Origin: Vesta saturnalis
Lineage: Eukaryota > Arthropoda > Insecta > Coleoptera > Lampyridae
Assembly: GCA_036346205.1 (NCBI GenBank)
Contig: JARFJB010001352.1
Coordinates: 2,338,501 to 2,402,500 of the forward strand
Direction of reading: 5' to 3'
DNA length: 64,000 nt
Both the position numbers and the translations under genes were made by a program. Shown piece after piece: positions 37,196 to 49,210 of this stretch (the stretch's first letter is position 1; each line of letters begins with the position of its first letter). The notes beneath the pieces were generated by a model. It saw nothing but the letters and a program-made list of their open reading frames with translations, was not told the DNA's origin and ran no database searches.

Positions 37196-40129
37196 TAATA
37201 CGTTGTTATACACACAGCAATGTTCCATCGGTGTGTTACTCTTATTGGTAAAATCACAATGGTATCATTGGTTGACAAATTCTAAAACATAAATATGGAC
37301 AAAGGATTGGGTAGTATCTAGTTAAAAATTTCAAAGTTAGACTAATTAATTAATTGTTTTTAGTAAAATTGTCCAACTAAAATGGAGTTGCATTGGAAAG
37401 TGGGAAATTTCAAATGTCCTAAATCGTGCAGTACCAATGTCGTTTTGACAGGATTTGCAATCTAGTTTCAACATTTAACATTCTTTGACATGACCCCCCG
37501 TCTAAGGTCTTTTTGTATGAAATTGGCCTGGCGCCAAATTTTTGCCTCAGTATCTAAGATCCTTTCGAAAGGTTGATTTTTGAAATTTCCCCAACATTTA
37601 ACTACATTTTGAAAGATTCTCGCAGTGACGTTTTGAAATAAGGTTCTTTGTATATGGTTGGTTTTTGAAATGGTTCCAATAGTCCTTTAGACTGATTCTT
37701 GCCCTAACATCTAAAATCTTTGTGGAAGATTACTAAGAAAAATCACCAAATTCAAAATTCTTCGTATTCTGACCCACCTTGGGTCACATTCATACTATCA
37801 AATGCCCCTCCTGAGTATTTAGCGAATAACCGTGGCCTACCGGGTGTTCATGACAACCTATTTGTAATGACAATCTCAAATATTTTTAAAGAGAAAAGCT
37901 TAATAATTTATACAAAGATTCTTACTATAATCAGATATTATTAAATGTAAGCATATCCTTGGCTATTTATGGCAGTCCATCCAGTAAGCGCAAATTTTCT
38001 TTGCCGTTTTAATTGGCCATGTCTGTCTCCTTGAATTTTCATTTTTTGGCCCATTTTTTTACAGTTTCTCGCCCCACTCTCATATTTTTTTAACATGTGA
38101 CCTCGCAGTTTGTAATGCACCTACAATCGTATCCACAAGAAGTAAGGAAAAAATCAAATTTTAATATTATCTGAACATCTACCCTTAAAACTTAATTCTA
38201 TGACGAAATTTTCGTGGTATTAGCACACATTTGCATATGAAAAAGTTATAAAATGAATATATCAAGAAAAATCAAGATCGCGCATTTCATGTTAGGCAAC
38301 AATAAAAACGAATACTGTCTTTTTATCAATGTAAACTACAGAAAAGGATTCAATTGTCTTAAAAGACTTCAATGAAAGTAAGTTTTGAATGAATTTTTTG
38401 GACGATTCAACAAAAGATGTAACGGAAGTTGTCGGGTTTGCAATAATTAATGTATGTTCTTGAGGTAATATACAATGGTTAGTAAAGTGTTGGGCTCGTG
38501 CTGAGTAAATCTTAGTTTAAGAGGAAGAAAGCAGCCACCCGTGCGATATTTGGTTCGGTTGGCGGCACCCGTTACTTATAGGCCGATGACTTCCTAACAA
38601 TATATTATATCACATGTAACAATAAGTAGCCACCGTTTATAACGCCATAATTTTTTTTTCTGTTTCTTACAGAAGGTTAAACGAAAATTTTGTAGGTTAA
38701 TAATTACTAAAGAAATTAATTCCCAAGTTGATTCTTAAACAATAAGCATCATTAAAGTTGCAGAATCCTCATGAGTTTTAAGAAGAGGTACATAAACTTT
38801 TACAATCCTGAAGGTGTGTGTAACCACCGGCACGGGCAACCTCTGGAACCAAATACCACGCATATCCTGTAACACGTGCCGTCATCATATGCTATACCAA
38901 CATCTACAATGCCTAATTCATTCCATCATCTAATTTATCTTGAAAGCAAAAAGCTAACAATAAAATTATTTTGCACTTCCGTCTAATCACTTTAAATCTT
39001 TATCTAAATTGTAAGTAAATTTTAGATGATGTAACGCGGTTTTTTTGAGAGATTGTCTTTATGATAAATTTTGTTATTTAATGGGTTTTTGTTGAAAAAA
39101 TATTAAACACGAGTACTCATTGCGTTATAATAAAATACAAAAGGTGTAATTTTGTTTTATTATTTAATAAGCGTGATTATGGACAATTTAAATTTTTTAA
39201 GAGACGATTGTACGCTTTCCACATTATGAAGATATCTTGTCATCTTCCATTGTTCGTATAATTTTGATACGTGAATATGTGCAATATTACTTTCATTTTA
39301 ATTAATTTTCTTTTTCTAAATTAAGATTTTATTTAAGTTATTGTTACAGAGAAAATATTAAAGTCCTCTAATCAACTCGATCTTTAAGACACGTTTGTGT
39401 AAGGTTTTAGAAAAACAAAATTATTTACTAAACGTTTACAGGCCATAAAACGTCAAGCAAAATTTTGTGTACCTATACAAATGTAAATCGTTTCCTTAGA
39501 TTTGAAAACAAACTTTCTAAAAACGTTAATGCTAGGGATTGTTTAAATAATTACATAATCCTAAAGATAAATGAGTATTCCATATTCTGATCTATTTTAG
39601 TGATGTTACATCCCCAAAACTATAAATTTTACGGTTTGTGGTTGATTTTTGTATAAAGTTCTTAACCTTTTCAGGCCGATGAAATGAAAATGTAAAAACA
39701 AATATCTGGTGTGGAAAACTACATGACCTTCTAACCTACAAAATGGAAATGAAAAGAAATGAAATAATTTTAATAACGTGTTTTAAGGATAATTATGCAC
39801 TATCTTTTATAAGAAGTTCATTGCGAAAATAGGTAACATTGTAAATGCAAAAACAAAAATCTATGTCAAACACACATTTAAAACTTCATGGTATGTGTGA
39901 ATCCTTGCGATATTGCATGCTCACATTCCATTAATATAAGTAATTTGATTGTAATCCCGTTATTTTTGCCATTCCTATTCCCACTCTCTAAATTTCGCCT
40001 ATAAATACCAGACCAACTACCATCCAAACTTCACTTATTTACCCATTGTACACTTATTATACTATCTATACCTGCTTTACAAAGCATCCAGCATCCCGAA
40101 CAATACTACTAGAATCGTAACCTCATCTA
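37196..40129. other. No gene seen; possible inverted-repeat element
   Basis: About 2.9 kb without recognisable genes. Around 38538-38575 and 38828-38870 two segments containing ATTTGGTTC and its complement plus CGGCACCCG-like sequence are weakly inverted, which suggests a MITE of about 330 bp. 37500-37730 contains loosely repeated TTTTTGAAAT/CTAAGATC phrases. Confidence 0.4.
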
Positions 40130-40678
<549 letters not shown>

Positions 40679-40949
40679 AAAAGTGGTAAAATGAGCTAGT
40701 AAGTCGATTTAGCGATAGTGAGAAAAGTCGATTGCATAACCTTCTATACCTACATATGTATATGTAGGTTAAAAGGTAAAAATGCAATTTTTAAAAAATC
40801 TATCTGTACTGGTATAAAAACCGGAAATATTAAGTAGATATATGGAAATATGTTTTACATGTTTACATTTTACATTTGGTTATAAACTGAAACCACTGGG
40901 CGTGTAATGTTTTACAGTCGAATTCTACAAAGCCGTTCTTGGATTTTGA

Positions 40950-41440
40950 TAAACTAAGGCCTGCCCACATTGCATGTTTTGCAGAAGGATCTTATGCGAC
41001 GAGGCTCTTTAGCTGTACAGCAATATGTACATCTACGAGATGGTCCTCTCTCTGGCATATGTGATGTTTTGTCACTTCTTATCTCAGAGCATCTTAGGGT
41101 TTGAACCTGTTCTGTGGTTTCTGAGGTCTTCATCCATTACGAGTTGAGGATGAATGAAGATGTCCCTTTTAGTCTAGGAATTACAATCTAAAGTCTTTGA
41201 GGGTTTTCTTTTCCTCGTGGATTTCTTTGTAGGTGATCATAGATAGATTTTAACATGTCAGCTTTGTTAACGAAGCCCATGTTAGCATTGTAATCTTTGA
41301 TAATTGCTGGACATGTACTTTCAACTTTAGAATCATCTTTATTCTTCCGTGTTGCCGTAGATATGTCTTCACCGTCGTGGAAATTGGAAAGAAAGTCAGC
41401 ATTACATTTAGGTAATCTAGCGGCAACCATAACATTAGTA
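40950..41440 (-). pseudogene. piggyBac transposase C-terminal relic A
   Basis: Minus strand. Starting near 41430 it reads ATRKNKDDSKVESTCPAIIK then DYNANMGFVNKADMLKSIYD, the DYNxxMGGVDxxDxxxxxY block with its last catalytic-region Asp. After a gap, 41075-40970 gives RRCTYCCTAKEPRRIRSFCK followed by TCNVG, the C-terminal cysteine-rich finger. Upstream domains are absent. Frames and stops show decay. Confidence 0.8.
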
Positions 41441-41498
41441 TTATAATAGTTTAAATTACTGCAGACTAATGTAAGATCTTTCCATCCAGGCTAAATTT

Positions 41499-41589
41499 AA
41501 TAATTTCCGTTAACGCGAACTAGCCTACTAGACGTTGGAAATTGTTCTTCCAACGTCTAGTAGACTAGTTGGCGTTAACGGAAATTATT
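41499..41589. repeat. Strong hairpin, 42-bp arms
   Basis: Arms 41499-41540 and 41548-41589 pair at 40 of 42 positions around a 7-base loop (ATTGTTC). The stem starts AATAATTTCCGTTAACGC. It resembles a fold-back element or an RNA hairpin. No coding frame. Confidence 0.9.
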
Positions 41590-42342
41590 CCCGCCATTTA
41601 CCTGTTTCTTACGATATCTCAGGATAGGAAAAAGATATCGACTTGCAGTTTTCACTGTTTTATTACTAATTTAGTCTACTTTTTAAAGACCTACTTAAAT
41701 TTTTATGCTTCCATTTAAAATTGTAAAGAGAAAACACAATAATAAGAAAATATTAAGCAGCGCCCTGTAGCATTTATGTTATTAATCAGACTGTTTCAAA
41801 ATTAAAAAATTTTCTATTGTTTAGCAAAAGCTCTTTCAAACAACATCAACTTTATTAAAATCGGTCTATCAGAACCTGAATTAAAGGCGTTTTTTCGTAA
41901 CAAGGTTCCCACTCTCCCCACCCCTTATTTGAAGAGATAGACTAAAACTTGTCAAATAAAAAATATGCAGAATTTGTCGAGGAATCTGATTATAATATTT
42001 AATATGCCTGTAATTGAGTAAATTCTGAAAAATAATTTCCAGGCGTTCCTCGAGACCACTTCTGTTATAAAAATTTCTTTCCCGAACCTGTGCTATAATC
42101 CATTCCTGAGATATGGCCAACGGCCGTTCTTAGTTGGCCACCCGGTACAGGTGGAGTAATAAGGCCTTTAAATCTTAAATTTAAATTGTGCGCACTTGTT
42201 CGAAATGTAATTTTTGTAAATTAATATGGTGGAGTTTTAAAGAAAATGATTTTATTAATGAAACAGGCAGTATGTAAAACCCTTACATTTTCCATACTTA
42301 GCCATTTAATGTGACAGTTTATGGGAAACTTCTTTGAATCGT
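41590..42342. other. No gene; possible solo transposon end
   Basis: 41880-42170 ends in CCAACTAAGAACGGCCGTTG-like sequence (minus strand) followed by a long AT-rich tail, in the style of the DD41D TIRs here, but no partner end was found. Confidence 0.3.
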
Positions 42343-42990
42343 CTAATACCATATATGAAACGTAAGCAAGAATTTTTTAATTCTTTTACTGTCATAACGA
42401 TTAAAACAAGCCCCATAAACTGTATCGCAATAAGCTAATTTGGAAAGAACTAAAGACTCACAGAGCTTTTTCTTGATTTCACGATTGAATAAGTGTCCAT
42501 GAGGGTATAGCAGCTTTACATTCATGTATGTTAGAGTAATACATTTGTTAGTGTATGTAGTAAATCTTAAGATCTAAATAACCTGAGGTTTTTTACTTCA
42601 TCAACCGTATTTATTACATTTCCCATTACTGTGTATATTATTAATAAAATCATTTCGTAACTTCTTAGGACCAAAAATAATTAAAGATGTCTTGGTTTGG
42701 TTTATTGTAAGGCTAAGGCTAAAAGATAAATCATAAAAGATCTCAATGTCTGCATTTAGTTTGCTAATAGAGGTTTGAAGTTCAGAGGAATTAAACGACA
42801 GGTATAACTGTGTCGTCAGCATAAAAATGAGATTAACTTTTTCACTAAATATATTGAAAAGAGAAGGGCCCCAAATGTAACCCTGTGGGACACCAGCAAT
42901 TACTTGCTTAAACGATGATAGTATATCATCATAGCGCACGGTTTGAAATCTCAGCAATAAGTCATTATTTAGCATTAAACGAAAAATAAT
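42343..42990 (-). pseudogene. Jockey/CR1-type LINE reverse transcriptase fragment
   Basis: Minus strand. RFQTVRYDDILSSF precedes VIAGVPQGYIWGPSLFNIF, the GVPQGS RT motif with Ser changed to Tyr. The catalytic YADDT is present one frame away from the following QLYLSFNSSE, so one base was lost at the active site. The palm and thumb continue (LSLTINQTKTSLIIFG), with KLCESLVLSKLAYCDTVYGA near 42480-42400. Stops and shifts make it dead. Confidence 0.8.
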
Positions 42991-43389
42991 TTCAATGAAG
43001 ACAAATTTGACAAACTTGAATCTTAGCGTCCTGAAGAATACAGCTCTCTCAGAGTATCTGTTTTAAATGTTACAGGGATATTTTCAAAACGTACGTTTGA
43101 GGTCCAAAGCAAACAAATGTTTTTCTGCAGTTGCCAAGAATATGATGTTTTATGATTAGTGGAGAAGTGAATTCTTCCCGAATAACTATAATGTTTAGAG
43201 AAGTAAGCACAAATTCAATGAAGTTGATAGACTACTTGTTGGTGGGGAGTTATTAGCAATTAAAAGCTACATTATTACTGTTCAACTTAATCTATCCTAC
43301 TTTGCATCCGTTCCATTGATTGACACAGTAGGATGTAAATTCGTTTGTAAAATATTTGTTATTTGTATATGTTGTGCAATTGTACATAC

Positions 43390-43840
43390 CCCCCCTGATC
43401 TACACGTGAATAATATTAAATCTTTTTTTGATATTTTTGATCAATTAAATCTTTATGGCAATAGGTTAATGAAAGCAGGCAGAAACATTTTCTTTATGCA
43501 TGATAGTCTTACGAATATTAACTGGTCATTTCTTAACCACTATTCTGAAGTTAACGCAGCTGTATCGGAATTCTGTAAATTTTGAATGAGCATGTGCCTC
43601 GCTTTAAATCATCGAAATGTCCCAAATGGTTTTCTAAAGAAATTATTTATGATATCAGACTCAAGGCGAAATACCACCGTAAATTAAAAAAATCATATTA
43701 TAAACCCTACCATGAAGAATTTAAGCGATTACTCCTTCTAATCAAGTCCCAACTATCTGCAGCGTATAAAGCTTACTTATTCCTTTATGTTCGGGAAAAA
43801 AATGACAAGGGACAGATACCGGTAAATTCATAGATATTTG
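43390..43840 (+). pseudogene. LINE endonuclease-RT linker fragment, opposite strand
   Basis: Plus strand. LHVNNIKSFFDIFDQLNLYG, a frame change at 43582, then EHVPRFKSSKCPKWFSKEII and RLKAKYHRKLKKSYYKPYHE, the usual jockey-superfamily linker with the PxWFSxE motif. It ends in a basic helix near 43800. It lies head-to-head with the RT fragment at 42343-42990. Confidence 0.75.
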
Positions 43841-43977
43841 TACTTTTGCGACAATCAGTAAGCTCCCCCAAATAATCGTCTCTATAGGGTAGACCATACT
43901 CTGTCACAAATAAATGAGAGGTTTCAAACACAATTTCGCCGTTTCAGGACCATGTGATTGATGAAAGCTTAATATTT

Positions 43978-44995
43978 TTTAAAGGAAAATTGAGCTTTAA
44001 ACAGTTTGTAAAGAGTAAAAGACACCGTTTTAGGATTAAGCTTATTGTTTTGTGCGACTGACAAACTGGAATAGTATTGGATTTCATAGCATATTTGGGA
44101 AAAGGCATAAGTGAAAATTTGGGACTGAATCAAGATTTGGGTGTATTGGGAGCTGTTGGATGAATATCTTAACAAAGGGCTCGCTTTATACAGACCACTA
44201 CTACAGCAGTCCTGCCTTGTCAACTTTCCTATTCAAAAATAAAACAAACTCTTGTGGAACTGTCCGGCCACATAGAAAGCATATGCCAACGTTCATAGGC
44301 AAACTAAATAAGGGAGATGTTTCTTGGAATTCTAGTTATCACCTATTGGTATTAAAGTGGAAAGATCGTCGAGATATCCATATGATAACCACTATGCATG
44401 CAAATGCAATTGTAGTTCTTCAAAAAGAAGATAGGATTACTAAAGAAAATGTTCGGTAGTCCAGATGTGTAGTGGGATATAATAGTAAAACGGGAGCAGT
44501 CGACCGTACTGACATGATGATTTGTAGTATTGAATGCATCCGTAAAAGCATAAAATGGTATAAGAAGCTGTATTTCCATAATGGATGTCTTTTTGCTTAG
44601 TACTCACGCCATGCGTTTGAGCACAATCCTACAAAAATTTCATTAGCGACATTTCAGTTAGAAGCCAAACGTCAGTTATTTGAGAGATTAGTAAATGTTT
44701 TTATTTTAAAGGTAGACATAATTAACAATCGTTTATGTGTACGTTTTCTACAATTCATCCTCTAACAAGGCCTGATTTGAACCTTAATTCTGCACAACTA
44801 ACCGAAAGATACTTTGTGTTCTGGGAACAGAAAGGAACAACAATGCTTGAAGAAGATGTCTGGTTTGTTCGCACACAAAAAAAAAACAAGAAAAGAAAAG
44901 AAGAGACTCTAGACATATGTGCAAAAAGTGCAATGTTGGACTTTGAATTGTATCCTGTTTCCAAATTTACCACAGCCAGGCTAACTGTTAAATGT
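43978..44995 (+). pseudogene. piggyBac transposase relic B
   Basis: Plus strand. LSFKQFVKSKRHRFRIKLIV (about 43990) is the family's GxKxF region and lies near the first catalytic Asp. It continues ILTKGSLYTDHYYSSPALST (TDNWYTS-like motif with an Asp), TVRPHRKHMPTF, VLKWKDRRDIHMITTMH, then after a stop VVGYNSKTGAVDRTDMMI, the DYNxxMGGVDxxD motif. The C-terminus (PDLNLNSAQLTERYF, then KKKNKKRKEETLDICAKSAM) has lost most of the finger cysteines. It is a different lineage from relic A by its sequence. Confidence 0.82.
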
Positions 44996-44999
44996 TTAA

Positions 45000-45294
45000 A
45001 CATTACGTTTAGCTATTGTTTAGAATTTAATTGTTTTTAGTGTTCATTTCTTTGAATTATTTTATTTACTTTAGTCAATAAATATGCCTTTGGTATATAT
45101 TTATCGCTATTTTCTGATTTAAACATAAATTCGAACTAAGCATAACCTAACCTATGCTCATTTTACCTATTTGGCATCTGACGATTATATCCGTCACTCG
45201 TCTGTAGAGCACTGCAATTCCGTCGTATGCGTGAAAAAATCGTCTGAAATAGGAGCCGTAGCGAAAGGCTTCATCCATAAACCGTATTAGCATG
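45000..45294. other. No gene seen
   Basis: Probably 3' flank of piggyBac relic B, ending in AT-rich sequence. Confidence 0.35.
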
Positions 45295-45784
45295 TCATTG
45301 TCCTTGGCTGTCTATCCATCGCTGATTGCCTTCGCTCTGGTGAAGGCTATCCTTCGTCGGTCCAATTGTCGAGGAGGGTGACCTAGTACTCGTTCTAACG
45401 AAGGATTGCCGACAGCACTCTCCCCCTGATAATGGTGGATTCCAGGCTTCCGGGCAGTCCGTGGTATCTTCAAGGGCCCCAAAAGCGTTGTCGGTCGGTG
45501 TGGTCGTAGTTGGGAGGTCCACCGATGTCTTCTTCTTCGTCGTGGGATGACTCGTTTGCGGCGTTTTGGATCGGTGACGAGGGTACTAAGGTTATAGTAG
45601 CCGAAATCCCCTCAGTTTTCGTATCTCCTGTCTTCTTCTTTCTTCTCTTTCTGTTGTTGTCATGAACAGGAGCACCCCAAGGAAAGTGTAACAGTGACGG
45701 GATCCCCTGAGGGACTTGCATGTTGCTCGTTGTCGGTGCTCCTTCCAACAACGTGAATACTGTCACTCGGCAGAGTGGCAACAT
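45295..45784 (-). pseudogene. GC-richer coding-like fragment, possibly LINE ORF1
   Basis: Two overlapping minus-strand frames, clearly richer in G+C than their surroundings. The upstream one contains KRRKKKTGDTKTEGISATIT and SSHDEEEDIGGPP. The downstream one contains TTTPTDNAFGALEDTTD, similar in style to the NxFAALxD segments of LINE gag-like ORF1 proteins. A frameshift around 45500 would join them. The assignment to a LINE ORF1 is weak. Confidence 0.35.
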
Positions 45785-46251
45785 AGCAGCTTTCTAAGCT
45801 CTCCAGATGAGGTTATCCGGCAATGCGATAACAGTGCTGGTAGAGGAAGGTCGATTTAGATTTTTTAACGCTTTAAGAGTTTGCTGACCGTAGACAGCGA
45901 ATCAATCTATAGTGGAGAATATAACAGTGATAAATGTGACAAAAAATTCAGCATAAGTGCTAATTCCAGAATTTGAATGCACAACCACTACAGTACCTAC
46001 TTTTTACGTTTCTTTTCAAGCTAATTGTGCAATTATTATCGAAATACGATATAAAAGTTAATACGCGAAAAATATTTAATCTGAAGGTGTGAAATAGGCT
46101 TAAGAGACCATCACGAATACCTTGTTATTTATTACATTATGTTACATGGCATTGTGTAGTGAATTATTATAACAGAAATTATCCCCGTAAATTCAAATCT
46201 GACTTCACTTAACGTAATCAAATTTTATCAATTTTGGTTAGACGGGAATAA
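45785..46251. other. No gene seen
   Basis: AT-rich sequence between the ORF1-like fragment and the minisatellite. Confidence 0.35.
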
Positions 46252-46580
46252 TAAAAGTAGTAAAACTAGTAAAACTCGTAAAACTCGTAACTCAACAAAA
46301 TTAGCAAAACTAGTAAAACCAGTAAAACCGGTAAAACCGGCAAAACCGGTAAAAGCAGTAAAACCAGTAAAACCAGTAAAACCAGTAAAACCAGTAAAAC
46401 CAGTAAAACTAGTGAAACTAGTAAAACTAGTAAAACTAGTAAAACTAGTGAGACAAGTAAAACTAGTAAAACTAATAAAACTAGTAAAACTAGTAAAACT
46501 AGTAAAACTAGTAAAACTAGTAAAACTAGTAAAACTAGTAAAACTAGTAAAACTAGTAATACTAGTAAAACTAGTAAAAG
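46252..46580. repeat. 9-bp minisatellite, about 36 units
   Basis: Units are AAAACTAGT with ordered variants: AAAACTCGT at the left, then AAAACCGGT/AAAACCAGT in the middle, then AAAACTAGT to the right end. In one frame it reads as repeated Lys-Leu-Val, in the other as Thr-Ser-Phe. No start context or flanking domains suggest a gene. Confidence 0.95.
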
Positions 46581-47121
46581 TTATGGGTGGAAGGTATGTA
46601 TACTCCATGCCGCCCGATGAGTGATTTTGAGTTGATATAAGAGTTATTAATTACTAATTAAAGCGTTAGATAGCATAAGTATTTTGTATTAATGGAAACT
46701 GGCCGAATTTTATATCAACCGTTTTGTTTCTCCATAAAGAATAATTTTAGCACGACGAAAGAAATATTAATTGAGTAGTTGATATAATATCAATTAAAGC
46801 AAATTGTTACGCTGTCGCCTCATCGTTCAAATTATGTAATCGCCAGCCGTTTCCCACTTTTAAATGTCGTACTCAACATATTGAGTTTTAGGTGCATCTA
46901 TCATAAGGATTAGACCCTGAATTTTATCCTCTACTGGGAAACCCGACGCAGCCGTTTGGAAACAGTACACGTTCAGGACTAGACCCAAAGACCGACTGGA
47001 CAGTAGTATATCTTTGGGTGGCGCCCGAATCTGTTTTCCAACCCCTGGAAGGAACCAGCGTCAACCGCAGCCCGTGTAGGAGTGCCATCGAATAATAACA
47101 CACCGTAACTTATAATTTTTT
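46581..47121. other. No gene seen
   Basis: 46900-47095 is less AT-rich (for example GGAAACCCGACGCAGCCG) and could be the 5' UTR of the following LINE. No frame is convincing. Confidence 0.35.
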
Positions 47122-49210
47122 TTGAACAAAATTTATTTCTTACAAACGAGTCTTAATTTTGTGTTGGACTTCGTTGAGGGCAAGCGTCACTTGCCACCAC
47201 TGAAAACTCATTACACGCTTGACTTGCAATTTACCAGATACAACTTCCACTCTAATTTTCGCCTTAAGGGCGCAGTATGTGCGTATGCCAAGGAGAAAGT
47301 AGGTTGTAAGAGGATGTCCACTTTGGAAAACAACAAACTTAACGCGATTTGGTTCAAAAATTCTGAGCCCCAATTTGTGAAATTCTACTCCTGCTTGTAT
47401 AGGTCTCCAAGATCTTTTTGATTACCTTAATCTGAAAATAGACTACCTCTTATCACAGTTTCCATCTTGCGATATTTCAATTTTGGAAGATTTTAATGCT
47501 CACAACTCCAATATTGGCTTCAATTTTCATCTACCACTAATCCCGCAGGTCATAATGCAGAAGCATTTACTGTATCCTGTGATCTCACATAAATCATTTC
47601 CGAACCAACCAGATCCCTGACAGCCCTAACCATACATATCCTGGACCTACTCCTTACGACTAACCCACTTGTCCATAAGACAAGAGTCCTTTCCCCACTT
47701 GGTCAATCAGATCACTGCCTAATCTAAATAACTTCCTCTGTGCCAAATCTCTGTTACTCGAGAAACAGATAGAACTATGTGGTGTTTGAAATCAGCTAAT
47801 TGGAACGAAATGCCAGATTTTTTTGCAACCTTCCCCTGGGGCGAGTGTGGCTTTAAACGGTCCTTCTCTTCAAACATTGCTCTTTCACTCACTGAAGTTA
47901 TCTTGATGGGTATGGAGTTATACGTTCCAAAAAAACATAATCTTGTAGGTCATGCCTGTTCCCAACCCTGGTTTAATAGGGCTTGCACTGTGCATTATCG
48001 CAAAATCATAAACTCTATATCAAATGGAAATCAAATAAATCTATCGAAAATCACGCCAACTATGTTGCCGCAAGGAATAGTGGCAAGAGCATCATCACCA
48101 ATGCCAAAAAGATATTTGAATAACGCAAATGCAAAGAATTATTCTTATGTCCTCTAGGTGGTGGTAAATTTTGGTCATTAGCTAAAGCCATCAGTAAAAG
48201 CTTTAGCACATTTTCCTATCCTACCATAACGTCTTGCGACGGAGCTGTAGTAGTTGACCATGCTGAAAAAGACAACCTGTTTGACGATTACTTTGCGTCA
48301 AATTCATGCTTCAATGATTCTGGTAAAACTGTTCCGTCCCATACACTACTAAACCAATCCACTTTCGTTACAAGCTCCTGGAATAAATTACCAATAAACT
48401 TGACCCAAACAAGGCGACTGGCCCTGACGGTATTCCACCTACCGCCCTTAAAAAATGCTACCTCGAGCTAGTACCTGTATTGTACAAACTCTTTTTAATC
48501 TCCATGTGATCTGGAGAGTTCCCCCATCGTGGAGGTTGCCAAATATCCAACCTATTCCTAAACAGGGCCTCAAAACCGATCCCCAAATTATCGACCAATA
48601 GCTATCACTTCCATTATGTCGAAAATAATGGAGAGAGCCATCATTCACCAACTACTTTCGTTCCTCTAGTCCAATAAACTCCTAAACGACCACCAACTTT
48701 GGAATAATGCATTAGAGGTCCGGTGAAACAGTCGTAGTAGCTTTAGATACTTCAAAGGCTTTGGCCAGATTTGGCACAAGTACCGATACGCTCATGAATT
48801 GGATATCCAGCTTTCTTGACAAAAGACGTATACGCGTTGTCGTCGATGGCTTCTTTTTGAAAGAAACTACTATTAAAGAGGGCGTACCCCAAGTATCAGT
48901 GCAACAACTCATTTTATTGCATATGCTCAAATTCGACCTCATCTGGAATACGATTCCCACCTATGGGTTACGCACTCAAAATTCCATCGTGTCACACTAA
49001 ACGGGAGCAATCTACATTTTTCCACACGGCGACCAAATTGTGGAATGCACCACCCAGTTCCTATTTTCCTCCAAACTTTGACTTAAGTCAATTTAAGGTA
49101 GCTAGCCACTCATAAACATTTCTCGGCAGCCTAAAAATATCCCTAAACCCTCCCAGTGTTTCTGAGTGCTTTAGCACGTTAGGCAAGTATTATCCTGTTC
49201 GAGAATACTA
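47122..49210 (+). pseudogene. Jockey-superfamily LINE, endonuclease to RT C-terminus
   Basis: Plus strand, many frame breaks. Endonuclease: KGAVCAYAKEKVGCKRMSTL, KFYSCLYRSP (strand before the catalytic Glu region), a GDFNAH-like site decayed near 47490, and LSPLGQSDHCLI near 47700 (the SDHxxI catalytic His). Linker: KHNLVGHACSQPWFNRACTV. RT: YRPIAITSIMSKIMERAIIH near 48590-48650, LDTSKALARFGT near 48750, and LDKRRIRVVVDG...IKEGVPQVSV near 48830 (GVPQG changed). A C-terminal ATKLWNAPPSSYFPPNFDLS lies near 49025. Large RT parts are missing between 48700 and 49000. Confidence 0.75.

Noticed and set aside
46228..46624. Lys-Leu-Val and Thr-Ser-Phe repeat proteins
   Set aside because: Both strands are open because the 9-bp unit lacks stops. 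No flanking conserved domain.
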